64,000 nucleotides of DNA from Stichopus chloronotus (taxonomy: Eukaryota; Echinodermata; Holothuroidea; Aspidochirotida; Stichopodidae). Shown one piece after another: positions 14,101 to 29,100 of the stretch (position 1 is its first letter; each line of letters opens with the position of its first letter). Location: assembly GCA_021234535.1 (NCBI GenBank), contig CM037840.1, forward strand, positions 9,216,643 to 9,280,642, read 5' to 3'. The notes under the pieces were generated by a model that was given only the letters and a program-made list of their open reading frames with translations, was not told where the DNA came from and did no database searches. Made by a program: the position numbers and the translations under genes.

Positions 14101-17100
14101 TCCCATTGACCAGGCCACTGTCGTCATTTCCACAGAACCCACAGCTGTTTAGTTGCATGACCCATATCAAACATCCTTAAAGTCAATTACCCCTAACTAC
14201 TTCAGATTTCTTTGGGAACTAAAGACTTTTTTTTATAAGTGTGAGAAGTTTGATTTGCATTCCTGAAGTCACAGATTCATTGTACTCTTGAGAACAGAAA
14301 GTACTTTCGCACCGGCAATCAGAGAAACTGACGACTCACCTGTGTGGCATCTCTATTTACAATGACTGCTTTCACATTGTCTGTGTGGCCCTTCAGCTTC
14401 ATTGTCTTGGCACACGTTCTAGGATCCCAGACTCTTAACACCTGAGAGGGGACGAAAACATGGACCGTCAGTCCGGGCCTTCCAAAAACATCAAGATACA
14501 AAATGGTTTACTTGGTTCACGTACCGCACTAACTCTAGTAAATGCCTCAGGCAACATGAACCATCTCCAAGAGGTTGTTATTCATTACAGTCAAAGCAGC
14601 CAGCAAGGATTCTTATCTTAATATCAGCATTAAAGAATTTATGCAGACACTGTGTTAAAGATTGTGATCCAGAGAAGTTAGCATGATCGGTATCGACAAA
14701 TATTTTACAGAGATAATCCTTTTCGGCAGGACGTGGCAACAAGACAGGACTATTTCATTCTACTCTGTTTTCTTGGAATTCACCATTTCACTACATACAA
14801 TATGATACAAAAATCAAGTAAGGGGAATGTTTATCAGAAAGGTGGCATTTTTTAAATACAGGATGCTGCATGTGAGTAACTTGAGACAGACTTGTGCTGG
14901 TATTGTTATTGTTGAGTCCTCTTACCAGTTTAAGTGCAAAATGGAATTAATATGACTGAGCTTCACTACAAATCAAAGAATTTGTTGATGAGACCAATGA
15001 TTTCATATCAGCAAAAGACTCCAACTTCCCAGAAGGAATTTTCATTTTCTGTAGCTGCTGCCGATGAATCTGCCAGTACATGGCAGCTTTGGTGAGCATT
15101 CTAGAACACAGACCAGCAGTAGGCCAAGCTAGCGTTTGATCCAAATAGCATAGAAATGCATGAAAGAGACATACTGTATGGTTGTAACTTGTCACAACTG
15201 GTATTTTGCAGCCACACTTAGCCTACATTACTCCCCCCCATGTTTAATAAGAGTAGATTATGAAGAGCTATCAAGGTGGTCGGACGTCAGACATAACAGC
15301 TTCTAAAGTTAAACTATTTAAAATGGCAGTGACCTCATAAATGCTACTACCTTGCCCATATGTCACTCAAATTCCATAAATTGTGCTTAAAAAGACATCA
15401 TAACTGCTCCTGCTGGATTCATGGCTAAGGTGTATACTCAAATTTTCTGTTGATCAAGATATTATTACTGATCCTGAAGAATTCATGGCTATACTGTGTA
15501 CTCACCTTTTCTGTTGATCCGGATATTAATACTGATCATGATGGATTCATGGCTATACTGTGTACTCACCCTTTCTGTTGATCCAGATATTATTACTGAT
15601 CCTGAAGAATTCATGGCTATACTGTGTACTAACCTTTTCTGTTGATCCAGATATTAGTACTGATCCTGATGGATTCATGGCTAAGCTGTATATCGAGTCT
15701 TTTTGACCATTGAAAGAAGAAGCTGAAATGAGACCAGAGGAAAAACAAGTTGGCATTACAAAGCAGCGTGTTCACAGAACCGACCGTTGGTGTGACTATG
15801 GTGCACCATGTCACTCACCAAAAAGAAATTTGTGAGTTCATGGTAATCCATCTATCAATGAGGACGCCACCCGTAGGTCGTCTTGTGAATTCACTTACAA
15901 ATGTATCAGTCATCGGACAACACTACCAACACCAAGTAGAGTGGCCACTAAATGCAATTCTAAATCTGCCAGCTTTCATACCAACATCAGAAGAATATAC
16001 AAGAAAACTGTCAAAGCTACAGTACAAAGGTAACATTCACCTTTCACTTAATTTCAGCTTACCTTCCTAAATTCTAAGCATTATGGTTCACGAAAAAGGA
16101 AAAAAAGGAAAAAAGAAGAGGCAACAATTTCTTTCAATGTTGTTGGACAGCCTTTGGTCACTCGTTCCAAAGATGTACGAATGTACCATAGCGACCGACT
16201 TGTACACTGTGGGAACCATTGCCGGCGCTACACATAGCTCAGTGTAGAAGTGCTGACAATCGTAATGGATCACCCACCAGCGATCAAGATTACACTTTGG
16301 ATGTCCGATTAACTGAGCATAAAACTGCTTCTCCGTTTCTCGATTACAACTTTTGCAGAATTTCTCAATAGTCCACCGACGCAGATGGAGAGATGAAAAT
16401 TTCACAAACTGTCTCCGCTGCTATAACACGCTGTAGCAACTGCATCTTATTGCGCGACTCCCGTTGGAACTTTGTACAAATCAAACCCACTGTGGCTATC
16501 TAATCGTAGTATAATATTCATCACCTACACTGGCACATTAGAGAACCAGCGAACACATGCCCTAAGTTTGCTTCCATATTTCTTCTAATGACAAAGATGG
16601 CATCACGTGCTGTATATAAAATCTATCAACTGTAATTACTGAGAGAAGAGTTAGACGAGTAATAGGCACCGGGGAAATTAAAAGACTTTCAGACCAATGG
16701 TGCAGCCAGATGTGATGTTATCTATTATATGCATACAGTATCAAAATGATTCTTTTTCCACAAAGACGGAAGGTAAAAGTTTTTTTGGGGGTTTCATTCG
16801 TTATTTCTTAAAAAGTTCGAGGATATAACCGACACTTTCAGAAACAAGCAAATGAAATTAAGTTTTACACTACACAGCATTCTAGATACAGCAGCTGGTC
16901 TAACAAAATGTTACCAGCTGTCTTGCACTTACAATGTACTTCTCAAAATAGAAGGTGATGGCTGAAATCCACAGCACTGTGTCTGCCAAATTACCAAGAA
17001 AATTGAGATAAAGTAACATGACGCAAACACCACATGCCTTTGCCAAAAAATGGACATATTTCTCAGGAATTCATGTAACAGAATTCAAAACCGCAAAGCA

Positions 17101-20100
17101 TCAGCTACGATACCACTCACCTTACTACCATATCAATCACACAGACCAGAAGCTTAATGACCTGCGCACTAAATGACTGAAAATGAAGATGTTTCATCGT
17201 CAGGAAAATTTGGCGAAATTGCTGGACAAAATGAACATTACTATATAAGGAATCAATTGTCTGTAGCACTTTTTGCAAAACCAAATTATTTCACTAATTA
17301 GCACGCTGAGACAATAGAAACAATACATAGATGCATTTTGGTGTGACTATATTAAATGTCAAATATTTTCTAACTGTAAAATTTAGCTTCCAGATGGGAA
17401 TGACTTACACGTTCCTGAGTGGATGCATTCTTTCCCAGCTATGAGACATAAAATTAGAGTAATAGAGAATAAAAGACAGTGTTTAATATCAGTGGTCCAA
17501 AACACTCAGACTTTTAGTGTAGGCATACTGGAACACTTAACTTTAAAGTCAGGGGGTACCTTTGCCAAAAAAAAAAAAAAAAATGTCTTCACTCCAACAA
17601 CAACCTTCACGTTTGAGTCCAGTTTTAGTTCCTATCTTCCTCAAATAGATCAGTATAGCTGCATTTTTTGCTTTTTCATTCAAACTGTCTGCCAAAAAAT
17701 ATTCAGTTCGCTCAAAAAATGGTGCATTTTCCAACTGGAGGGAGGGGCAAATTCCACCTTGCACCACCCACCCCTATCAGAACACAAGCCTGTTGGTTCT
17801 CACATAACAAAGTCTCTAGTATAAATCAATTAGTTTAACTTCAAGAAGAAAAGCAAGTTGTGAAAAAGACTTAAAAGTTGTTTTGCTCAATGGTCTCTCT
17901 CCAAACTGAAAATTATTTACAAACTGTACAAAGCAGACTTGAAACAAAGCAGTTTGGCAACAACTTCTCTCAGTTGGGAGAAAATGCCAGTTTTAAGCAC
18001 AAACATTTCATGAGTCCTACTATTTCAAGGACTCATGATTCAACTTGAAAGTAACGTTTCACGGTACCGCCTAAAATTGGTACTGTCAGTACCGGCACAA
18101 ATGGTACCGGTATCACGATGGTACCGGTACCTGGAGAGAAAAAAAAATCCAATTTTTAACTCCAGAAAATACTCGGAAAATAATAAGCCTTAACGTACTT
18201 GCAGTGAACTAAGTGCTCTACATTACTTGCAACCTACTTCGTAGCATATAATCCTTGAAAAATTGTTTCGTTTTGGGAAAACATTCTCTGGAAATAAAAC
18301 AAATTTGCCGTCTGTCTGAGTGTCTATGCCGATTGTATACGCAAACAACGTTATTGATATAATACAAGGTCTATTGGACATTCGACACTTCTGTATGTAG
18401 ACCTGTACAGTAAATGGTTCGCTCGAAGCGAGCGAATCACTGTACTATTTCAATGGGAAATTTTCAGCTGTTGTTCGTCAGCTCGGACATCAGCGCGAAC
18501 GAGCTATGCCCCGTCCCCAAAGCTCGACGTAGAATGACTGACATGAAATCAAGATATTATGAAGATCCATTCGTCGACTCTTCTCTCCCGCGATTTTCGA
18601 CAGCCAATGACAAGTTAATAATGCGAGTGGCAGGGCATGACTTAGATTTAAACTGAGATACGGGCAGGTTAGACGCTAGGAAGGGTTTCATCGTTGTTGT
18701 ATTAACGAGGTCAATTCAGGACATGATTTTTTCTCGATCTTACTGAAACTGTCATTGTCCACGGGTATCGTTGCTAACTGCTAAGGGCATATCATGTCAG
18801 TGTATGCTGTTCATCCTTTTGTTCTAGCGACAAGAGTTTTTGTATTGACAGAATCAGAATTGTTTTGAAACAGTGAATGCCAGCAAAAAATACACGAGGA
18901 ACTTCAACATGGACTAAGGAAGGGATAATAATTTTCTTAATAAATTGTGGTCAGTACCCTTCCAGAATCGCCAGCTTATTTTCTGTGTGAATGCATAAAA
19001 AGAAGTAAAGACTTAACTGTCAATAAAAACAGAAAGATGTTATTTTTTTTACATATACACGTAGCATTACAGTAAACTAGTCACTGCCATTTTCCTGACT
19101 GTTGGCTTCGGCCCGACTATGTACTATTGAAAATGGAATACTGGTACATGGATGTCAGTTAATGGTTCCTTGGACTCTTATTAGTAATATTTATGGAGTG
19201 GCTCCGCCATATGTTACCCCGGACTTGGCCCGATATGTGTCCACAGTGGTACTATGGTAGAAGGGATGGAACAGAGTGCCAACTCTTATCCTTTAAGGGT
19301 GCCATGATATTGCTAATTGGGTTTGTGGCAATTGTGATGCAGTCACTGTCACTTCTTTCAAATCTAGAGGACAACAAAACTTTTGATTGAAATATTCAGT
19401 AATGGCTTAACTGTCGATCTGGCCAGAATACTGCTGTGTATCAAGTTTTTACGAAATAAACATCAAGTTAACCTCAGTTCAAAATAGTTTTACGATATTT
19501 AGTCTATTTGGCTATATTTATAAAATATAAAAGGAACAAAAGGTATGACATGACAGATGTTAGCGGTATATATTTTCTAACTTCTGATCACCTTGTCCCA
19601 GTCTCCTTACACATGCACTGTAAAGTCAGGTATATTCAAAGACAGAAAGGCAGAACTTAAAACTAAAATAAAACAAAACCAAAAGAAAGAAAGAAATTAT
19701 ATTCCTTGTAAGTGGGCCTCTTTACATGATACTGGCTCTTTCAATGTTATTTCACGTTCACTTCAAGTCTGAGGCAAGGAATGTTAGCATCCGAACATTA
19801 GTTGGCTTAAGCAATGACCTTGTCGATGTAACAACATTTCCTGCTACACTGAAAAGTCGTTCCTGATGCACTGCTTGTAGCCTGTATCGCCAAATACTTC
19901 TTCACCATCTTTGAAAGTACCGGCAGATTGCATTGGTGCATCCTTCCACCATAAAAGGGGGTCCTCGTCGTGCTCAATTGTGGGAAAGAATAAATATTGC
20001 CTGATCTCCTCTTTAGCCATATCATCTGGGGTGTTTGGTGCTTGTGCAGGGTTGGAACCAGTCCCGACTTTTTTAACTTTTGCAAGAAGATTCCCCATTG

Positions 20101-23100
20101 CCATTTTGTTCTGCGGTGGCTCAGGTGAGGGAAAGTCGGCTGGAGGTAAAGTACCAGCTTCCTCAGCTCCAGATGCCTTAAGCTGCTTATGGTGTACCAT
20201 CTCCTCAATCAGGTCGCGCTTGACTCTTGCAAGGTCTTCCTCAGCGAGGTAGTCGCCTTTGTAGCGAGGATCAAGGAAACATGAAATGTTGATGAGTTTT
20301 TTTGTGATGGGATCGGTGTACTTGTTTGACATATATGCCAACATTTTTGAGTTGATAGCCTTGGTGAGCTCTGTGTCTGCTTCTGCGTGACCTATGAAAT
20401 CTGCTGTTTCAAATAACTTCACTGATAGGAGAAAGCATGGAAGCACTAACATATGAATCGCCAGACAAAATGTCAGTAAATTGAGCCAAGGGTTTCAAAG
20501 CGTTGTTTACCGCCTCTAGGTACCATCCTGTCCTGCCACCTCATTATTAAGTGTACGAGCTTATTGTCCGTCGCCAATGTTTGACTTATTGCCGTTTCCT
20601 GCTCAAGTATGCGGTCGATCATAGCTTGCCTTGACCCCCACCGTGTAGTACACTCCTGGAAATAATGACAGCAAATGCAACGATGTACAATTAATTGGAT
20701 TATTCACTGATAGTTGATGGTATCTCAGTTTCTGAGCTCATAAATTTTTACAATATCTAGTTACAGTATTTTTCATTTTCAGAATTCTTGGAAAGTTTTT
20801 AGGAGGCGGGTGATATGAGGCTGTAGCCTTACTTGCCCCCCCCCCTCTTTTACGAAGCAATTTTCATGTTCAAAAAAGAGCAATAAAAATATGAAAAAAA
20901 AAAAGCTGTTAAAACGGATTGGCACAAGAAACAAGGTTAGAAATGAACAGTTGAGTCTCATATACCCTAACTTAATATACCCCATACTTTACAATTCGTT
21001 CTGTGACCTCTGCAAAAACCTTCTAATTGTTCTTGATTTTAAGTTGCTCTCCACTTGATATTGATATAAACGTAGGCTACCAACACCCACTGATTATTAT
21101 CATAATCTCATAGTCCACCTGTGCCTATAATTGAGTGCCCATTGATTTTTTTCCCTGTAAAAGATTGGGGCCCACAAAATAAAAGAAAAAATCTGCACAT
21201 GAGGGGCCAACTTTTTTGTTCAGTTCATATATTGTAATCGAAGGTGGGGGAGGTATAGTTTAATCGATAGGGACAGGGGGAACCACAGAGGCGCCTATGT
21301 AGGCAGCAGGTATGGGCTCTAAAAAAGCTACTTACAGAAATGAGCATCTTCTGGGGCAAGTTGTTCTTACCTTGATTTTCCGACAGCAGCTGATGTCTTT
21401 TATGACTATTGGAAAAAGCTCCAACAATTCCCTTGCAAATGGTGACTGCCCTTGACACACGGTCTTCATTCCTTCATTGAATTTGTAATTGCTAGATGTA
21501 AGTTATGCCCAAAGCAAGGAAGGCGGGTTAAATTCATGTCCTTTGCCATCTTTACAATGTTACTTCCATTGTCAGTCGTGATACAAGCCAACTTAGAAAT
21601 ATCCAGGTCCCAGTCTTCAAGACATAACTTTAAATAGTCAGCCAAGTTTTCGGCTGTGTGAGACTTCCTGGAAGATAAATCATCTCCAGACATTTACTTT
21701 GTAACTCCCAAGTGTCATTTATGAAGTGAGCAGTCACTCCTAAGTATGGGTCAGTGGTCCCTACTGGACCACATATCCATCGTTAGACTGTAATAGTCCT
21801 TTTGCGAAAGTTCAGCCTTGATGTCATCTCGTAATTTAGTGTAAAGGGCAGGCAGTGCAGTGTTCGTGAAGTAGTTCCAACCAGGCAAGTCATATCAGGA
21901 ATCGAAAGCTTTCAACGTCCTTCTGAACCCCTCTTTGTCCACAGAATATATGGGTATGGAGTCCTTGGCAATACAATATGTCACTGCTTCTGTGAGGGTC
22001 TTCCACTTCTTCCCACCCTTGGGGTAGACTTGAAACTCGGAAAGAGTCATTTGTGTTGTCTGAAAGTCAGAGGAAAGACCACTTGTTGAAGTCCCAGGGC
22101 GAGAGTAGCGGTTTTTGACTGCCCTCTGGGTTTAGCCAAGGCGAAGGCATCAGGGTGGTGCACCTTTAAGTGTTTCAGCAGATTAGACAGTATTTCCCCC
22201 TTTAGCCAGAACCTCTTTCATTCTGCATGTTGGGAAACGACACACTGCAGTGTCAGGGTTCACAGGCTTATTGTCCGCGTCCGGCTTAAAACCAAAGTAA
22301 GTCCAAGCAGCTGACTTGACTCCTTTCATTAGGAACTAAATCTGGTTCCCCTATCAATGTTTCCCTCAAATCAGCCATATTGGTTCAAAGCAAAATGAAT
22401 GCTTTCGCTGATATAAGGAACAAAAATCACAAAATTCACGGATAAAACAGAATGTAGGAAAATTTTGACGATGGACGGAAGAGGTGAACTTGATCAAGTA
22501 GTTGTTGCAAGACATATATCGGCGCAACTAATGAACTTATGCAGTCATATGACTCCAATTAAATACCCCATAGCATGGTCCCAGTCCTACCATCACCCGA
22601 GGTGTTTTTGCCTCGAGATTGCACTTGATTAATTCAGACTTCTTGTTTGTCTCCATTTTCTTCGAAATTAAGTATGCTATTACGTAAAAACTGTCGAGAA
22701 GTCCGGCCATGGTCAAGTGAATGGTTAATTGACCATAGATGGTAACAAGGTAGTCAGTAGTCTTACAGCAGATGTTTACCTAGCAGATTACGCCTAATAT
22801 TTTACGCTTAAGAGAGTTTGTCTGCGAGAGATATGAAGAGATCAAGAGAAAGGAGTTCTTTATAAGAGATGATTCCCTTACGGAGATCACTAACTTTTTC
22901 TTGAAAACAAAAAATGACAGAGGGGCGGCAGCGTAATGTCTGGCTGCCAAAGAGGTGTTAGACAGGCTAGGAGATCATACTACTCTCTTATCATAACTAG
23001 AATCGTTTCTCTCTCTCTCTCTCCCCTTCTTTTTGCTGTGTACAGTTGTGAAAAACTGTGCTGGACAGCTGATTTTGAAGCTGATTAGAGTATCGGCCAC

Positions 23101-26100
23101 AACATACACAATGCATGTATTGTCAAACCAGGGAGTTGCTATTTGTCAAATAGCAACTCCCTGGTCAAACAAGAGTGCAAAACTGCTAGGCGGCACCTTC
23201 CGTTTTGGTAACGTTTCATTGAGACTGTATAAATTAGGAAAAAACATCAATGATGACTGAAGGTATCTGAAATTTTGATAACAGGAGAAAAGAAAATATT
23301 CACAATGCTTCCAAAATGCACAAATGTTCCCCTCTGTTTAAGTGAAATAATTTTATCTAACTGATATAAATCCAACAAATTTGCACGGATCTCTCTACTT
23401 AACTGTCACTTTTCTTGAAATGGAATTCATGAACAGTGATACTCACCTGGCAACGTTTACTTCGATCGCACTGAACTCCAGCAAGCTGTCACTCGTACTT
23501 CCCAACTCAATACAGTTACTAAATATCTGCACAGTGCACACTGTACATTATGTATAGGCCACTTACGAAGCCATTATGTTGTAAGTTCGTTTTGTACGAA
23601 GCTGTATGCTTTTAACTCGTTGCAGATTATTTTTCATATATTGTTGTTAAAACTTTTAATAATATATTCTATCATGGTTTTAAACTTTGACTGAGGGATT
23701 CCACAAATAAAACACGCAAAGACGTTTTGAGAAACTTTATTTTCTTTCAAGTTAATGAACATCACGAGTGCAACGTTAGGCCTAGCGTTACTCATTACTA
23801 ACCACATAGGGTAGTAATCATAGCATTACGATACCTCAGGAAACTCAGGGGTATAAGTTGTGACTGAAATAGTAACAAATGGTTATGAAACAAACATTTC
23901 ATTTCAACATTTAAATATTAAAGACAACACAAGGCATGTATCTTATGGGTATGGTATCTATATTTCAAAAAATTACATTCAATTGCAGTATTTTTCAAAA
24001 TTATTTTTGCAGTACCGTCGGATACCGTTCTCTGCAGTATTTTGGTACCTCTTGATTGGTGGTATAGTACCGTACCGGTACCGATACGTACCGGTATTTA
24101 CAAAAGTACCGGTATACCGTGCAACGTTACTTGAAAGGGATTTCTTTGTCAAAGTGACTAAGGCATGGTGAATCTTTATGGCTCATTTCAAGAGAGACTG
24201 CAAACAAAAATAGGTTAAACCTCATTCACAAATTAGCACAGATTTTTATCCTGAAAACATTAAAAACAGCTTTTGCTTCTCAAGCACTTCTGTGTTATTC
24301 GCAATGGCTTTTCTACTCACTAAATTACAAGTTATCAGTAACAGCTTTTATTTACTCTCTCATTGCTTTGCTATTAGAGACAGCTTTGGGTACTTACTTG
24401 TTACTTAAATATTAGTAGTGTCTTTTACTACTTACTCGTTACTGTGTTATTGGTGGCAGTTAGGGCTGTCAAGGTGTTCACATCCCACAGGAATATTTGC
24501 CTGTCCAGTCCACCGGATGCCACGTGCTCTTTGTCTTTGGCATACGCTAATGCTTTGACGTAGTCCTGTTAGGATAAAAGGATGACACACCAACATGTCA
24601 CTACCTGAGGTTATAGCCATGCGAGTACACAACGGCAGGCTGCAGGTGGCGCAGACAATTGCCCATGGGCATAAAGAACAAATCACCAGACTACCAGCTG
24701 AAAATGTGAAAATGTCTGAAACTTCATGAAAATACAGCCTTATATCATTGCAGAATTTAGCTCAAAAATTGGAGAAAAAGGCACAAGTCATCATCCCAGC
24801 ATATTCTTGATCTCCCCCCCCAAAAAATCCAAAGGGGTGAGGTGGCATACCCTAGCCTTAGAGCCATTCCCCCGGATGGTGTTAGCAATGCTTTACGACT
24901 CCCACTCACGATCCTTTAGACTGAACCCAGGTCATGACCCGTCTTTCTGCAGATACACTGGATGCCATATGTATGAACACAAAGTGTACTGTCTTTGTTC
25001 ATCATTCATCAATATTTGTTTAATACTGCCTTGGCAGACGAAAGGTGAGAGCAGTGTTTTTTTAGCTACTTCCATGCACTTCTTGCTACTCTGAACACTT
25101 CCATTCATGACAGAATACTCTCTTTCGTGCTTAAATATCTATGGACTAAAACTTCAAATATATATGAATATTAATAACATGCCATAGATATTGAGTACCT
25201 TTTGGGGGAAGCAAGTACTGCAGGCTTTCAGAGCCGATCCTGTGGAAAAATTGAAATGGACACCGCCCTCACTTTCTGGGCACTGTGTCCCTTTAAGGGG
25301 AACCTAACTTCCAGTGATTAAGACCCCTTTTCTACATAGGATCTTTGAAGATGTACTTACCAGAGAACTGTGAAAATAATACCAATCTTAGTTACAGATA
25401 TTCACCGCTGAAGAGTTGCGTCCTACATAAATTCACTGCATTGTGCATCGTTGTGTCTAATAACATTACAGAGACTTTTCAACGTGGAACACTAACATGA
25501 CAACTGCATGTCCTTTGCAGTAAATTTCATGCGGAACAGAAATTGACCAGACAAAGACCGTGAAGTCGTAAATTCAAACACTCTGATCTTGCAAACTTCA
25601 TGCATACTGTGACTCATTGTCACAGAGATTTTACAGTGGATGGTTTAATTAGATGACTTAAAGAGACCTTTGGAAAACTTTCTACAACTATCTATCCCCC
25701 TCCCCCAAAAAAGTAACAAACAACAAAAAGTAACAAACAACCAAAAATACTGATGACAGAAAGACAACCATCTTCTGCTTTAAATATTAAAAGTCAACCC
25801 AAGAAATGGTTGTAGGGTTACTCAAATTTTCTCTGATTTGTAACATAGCCCCCAAAATGGTTTGTAACATTTTCAGTGTCCCTGTACCTTTAATGAAATA
25901 ACACTTCATGAATTTTCCACAACAATACCACGACCATTTTATGACCAAATTTGATTGATGAATAATGGTACTTCAATCGAGACAGACAGTACTTCTTTTT
26001 TTTTCCTTTTTTTTTTTTAGTCATCTAATCACTTTTGTCGTTTCTAAAAACTTTTTCAACTTTTTTGGGCCTGGAAAATGAAAATAAGATTTTATGACTT

Positions 26101-29100
26101 TTCCATGGCTTTTTCAAGTTTTCACGCAGCGGAAACCGTGCACTTTTTAACCCAGATGCTTATGCAAGCTGACCATCGGTGATGCCACCATGTTTGTACT
26201 CACTTTATGCGTTCGTAACGTTGACATGCAGAAACCCTTGTGTGCATTCCAGACCTTTACGGTGGTATCGGAAGAAGCTGTGATCACTGAAACAGAATCG
26301 CAGAAACAAGAAACGCATCTTCAATAAAGCTGAGAACGTCTCCACTGACCAATAAAACAAGCAATTTCTCCACAAACTTTGAAGAGAGAGCGAGGCGGCC
26401 ATTCCGAGGCGCATATGGAATCATGAAGGGAGACGCACACCAAATCATAAAGTGAGGTGTTTGACGAATGGGTTTTTAACTTTACTGCCAGAAAGTTTTG
26501 AAGACCTTCAATGATGCAAAATGGTGTCAATAAGTGCCAATTTCTTGTTCTATTTGAAATAGTTGTAGCATATTGTCACCTTTTTGGGGGGGTTTTTGGT
26601 CAAGAGGTTTTCTAAGGGTGGGAGACTCATTTTAGGGGGAATCACTATTTCGGAGGGTGGTAATTGTCACTCCAACGGCAGGCTGGCACTCTACTACCCC
26701 TGCCAAGAACAGAATTTTAATTGCACTTATCTTCTATCCACTCATTTAAAACATGCTTCTAAAGGTATCACATAAATGCACTGTCCAGAGTTGAAACTGA
26801 AGCAAATTCAATCAGCTGGTCTATGGGACAATGCATAAAATGTAGTCATACTTCTCAAATTTTAGCTGTGATTCCAAAATTATTTCATGACTTATTTCTA
26901 GGTTGCTGCAACACAGGAAATTCATCACCACATTTCACGAAATTGTTTGTAAGTAAAATTGAAAGTAAAACCTTAATTTGATTCAAGCACTAACAAATTT
27001 GGCAATTTGCTTGTACGAAAAGGAAAATAGATACTGCAGCAAAATTTGGTTGTCACGTGGAGATTTCAGGCATCTCGCATGTCAGGACAACCACCAAATT
27101 GCTTCGATGAACAAAATTTGTGCAACATTTTAATAAAAGGTTTGTGGGGTGTCCACACAAAAACTCACAATTCACAGAAAAGATAGGAACTAAAGCATTC
27201 TGGTTGACCATAACTTTGAAATAAAAGCAATTGCTACTTTCTTATTTATTTTTCTTCTTATTTTGAAAGAAATGACACAACCTTTGCACCATGCACCTGA
27301 CTGAAGTTCCCTCTCATTCACTGAATATGCAGTTTAATCACTGTGATTGCGTTACTGCTTGTTCAAGTGAAGACGTCAACCAACATTTTTTGAAGGGGAT
27401 GTTTGAAATGATCAAGGATATATCACTTTTTACCACAAGAACTTCTAAAATTTAAAGTTCAAGTGAAGAAATCAAGACATTGCACGCAAAAACTTTTATT
27501 GAACACATTCATTAATACATGTTTCAACTGTAAATATGGAAGCCAGGGAACACTTCTCATTTGATGGTACAGGGATTGAAATCAAGGCCAGCACCTACAG
27601 CTAAGGCTATCGGGTCTCACTAATGGCTGTGGTGCCCTGGAAGGTAATGCCCTATGAAACAACATAGATCCAAAATTAATTTGGTCATGTTGACGATGTC
27701 CTTCTTTAAGCTTATTTTGAGTCTGGCCGTAGATGGCACTTACCTATCCCCTTCTTACGACTGCACTTCCAAATTGAGCAATTTATGACACCTTATGACA
27801 TTGTTGAACCACTACGCAACTGCTCACCTCAAGGATAATCAGACACTCAACTTCCCCATGTACAGTGTCCTCCATACATAATCCGTAGCAAGCAAATCAT
27901 TTTAAAGCACATACCAGCTTTAAATTAATATCACCCACGTGCCAACTTTAAGCATTTGTCCCTGGTATTATATCCAATAACCTTTAAACCATGGTGCTAC
28001 CGATCTTACATGATTTCTCAAGAAAAAGCCTGCTCAACTGCTGCCTCACAGCATTACTTACGTGTTCTTCCTCCGCAGCATAGCACAGCGTCGTTCACCC
28101 AGTCTGTGTGGTGTTCCATCGACAACACGTACGGGTCCTGGTGACAAGACGAACGGGAGAAACAAGGAATGAGCTAAACATCAGACAAGTGATCAGAACT
28201 GTCTAAACTTGCAGACAAAGATACTTCTCACAGTTTCCTCCACATACACTTTACCTTTACAGAGTGTGGGTAGGACATCAGTGAGTATATAGTAGGAAAT
28301 AAGCCTTCTGAAACAATGTAACTAGATGCATTGTTGTCCAAAGGACAGTCACAGGTCATGTGAGAGGTTCTAGTTTCTAAGGCCATGCAAAAACAAAAAA
28401 AAACTAGTTTCTTGTCTGCACTTTGCAAAAAAATTGGGCAGGCAAGCCCAATGAGACCTACATTGCAAAGACATCCCTAAAGACTTGGAGAGATGATTTC
28501 AGTGGCTGGGACATGACATTTTCAGTAAATCCTGCTTTGATAGTACAAAAAGTTGCAAGAGGAAAATTCGTGCAGGAGGGAATGAATGTACTTGGTCTAC
28601 CATGTGAAAGTTTTGCAAACCCTTACAACAACTTTTGCATTTGCAACAGTAAATTTGAAGACTTCACCAGTACACATTTACAGTGATACAAAAATGATCT
28701 ATTGCTTCTCTCATCACCTCTTCAGCATGGTACTCCACTTTTTACAGTTCAACTTTGTCCCTGCCGCCTTTTACATCTAAGTACTTCAGCTGGTTTCTTT
28801 CCTCTACAATCGACACATAAGGATGGGTCATCAATCATGGCCATTGCCCTCAGACTTTGTGAGGTGTATTTCTCTGGTGTATCACAGCCAGAAGAGTGGG
28901 CATGACAGGCTTTGAACCATCGGTTACATTTTGAGCCCCGTATGTATGTACAAATAATTTGCATTGTGATTCTACCCTGGTTATAAAAAGCAAAATGACC
29001 GCACTCACATTCGTGGAGTTGAGGTTCCATATCCTTATAATGGAGTCTCTTCCTCCAGAGTAAAGCCTGTTCATGAGTGGATCATACTGGAGGCAGTTGA

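Larger units (their letters stand above)
18052..24129 (-). mobile_element. hAT-superfamily DNA transposon, full-length ends but decayed, in a WDR48 intron
   Basis: The element is bounded by a perfect 8-bp target-site duplication CTTGAAAG (18044-18051 and 24130-24137). Its 15-bp terminal inverted repeats are TAACGTTTCACGGTA at the left and the inverse of TAACGTTGCACGGTA at the right (14 of 15 match). Subterminal sequence at both ends is rich in GGTACCGGTA-type palindromes. An 8-bp duplication is the known hallmark of hAT elements. The interior carries broken transposase fragments on the minus strand. It sits in the 8.7-kb intron between the exons 24436-24565 and 15634-15722, in the same orientation as WDR48. 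Confidence 0.93.

Noticed and set aside
13787..14142. Overlapping minus-strand open frames rich in VWSMG
   Set aside because: They are translations of the CCAGACCAC minisatellite; no start context, homology or splice structure.
16088..16405. 105-codon minus-strand open frame in a WDR48 intron ([18 protein letters not shown])
   Set aside because: Looks somewhat protein-like, but no family is recognised, and no in-frame exon partners or transposon ends were found, so not called.
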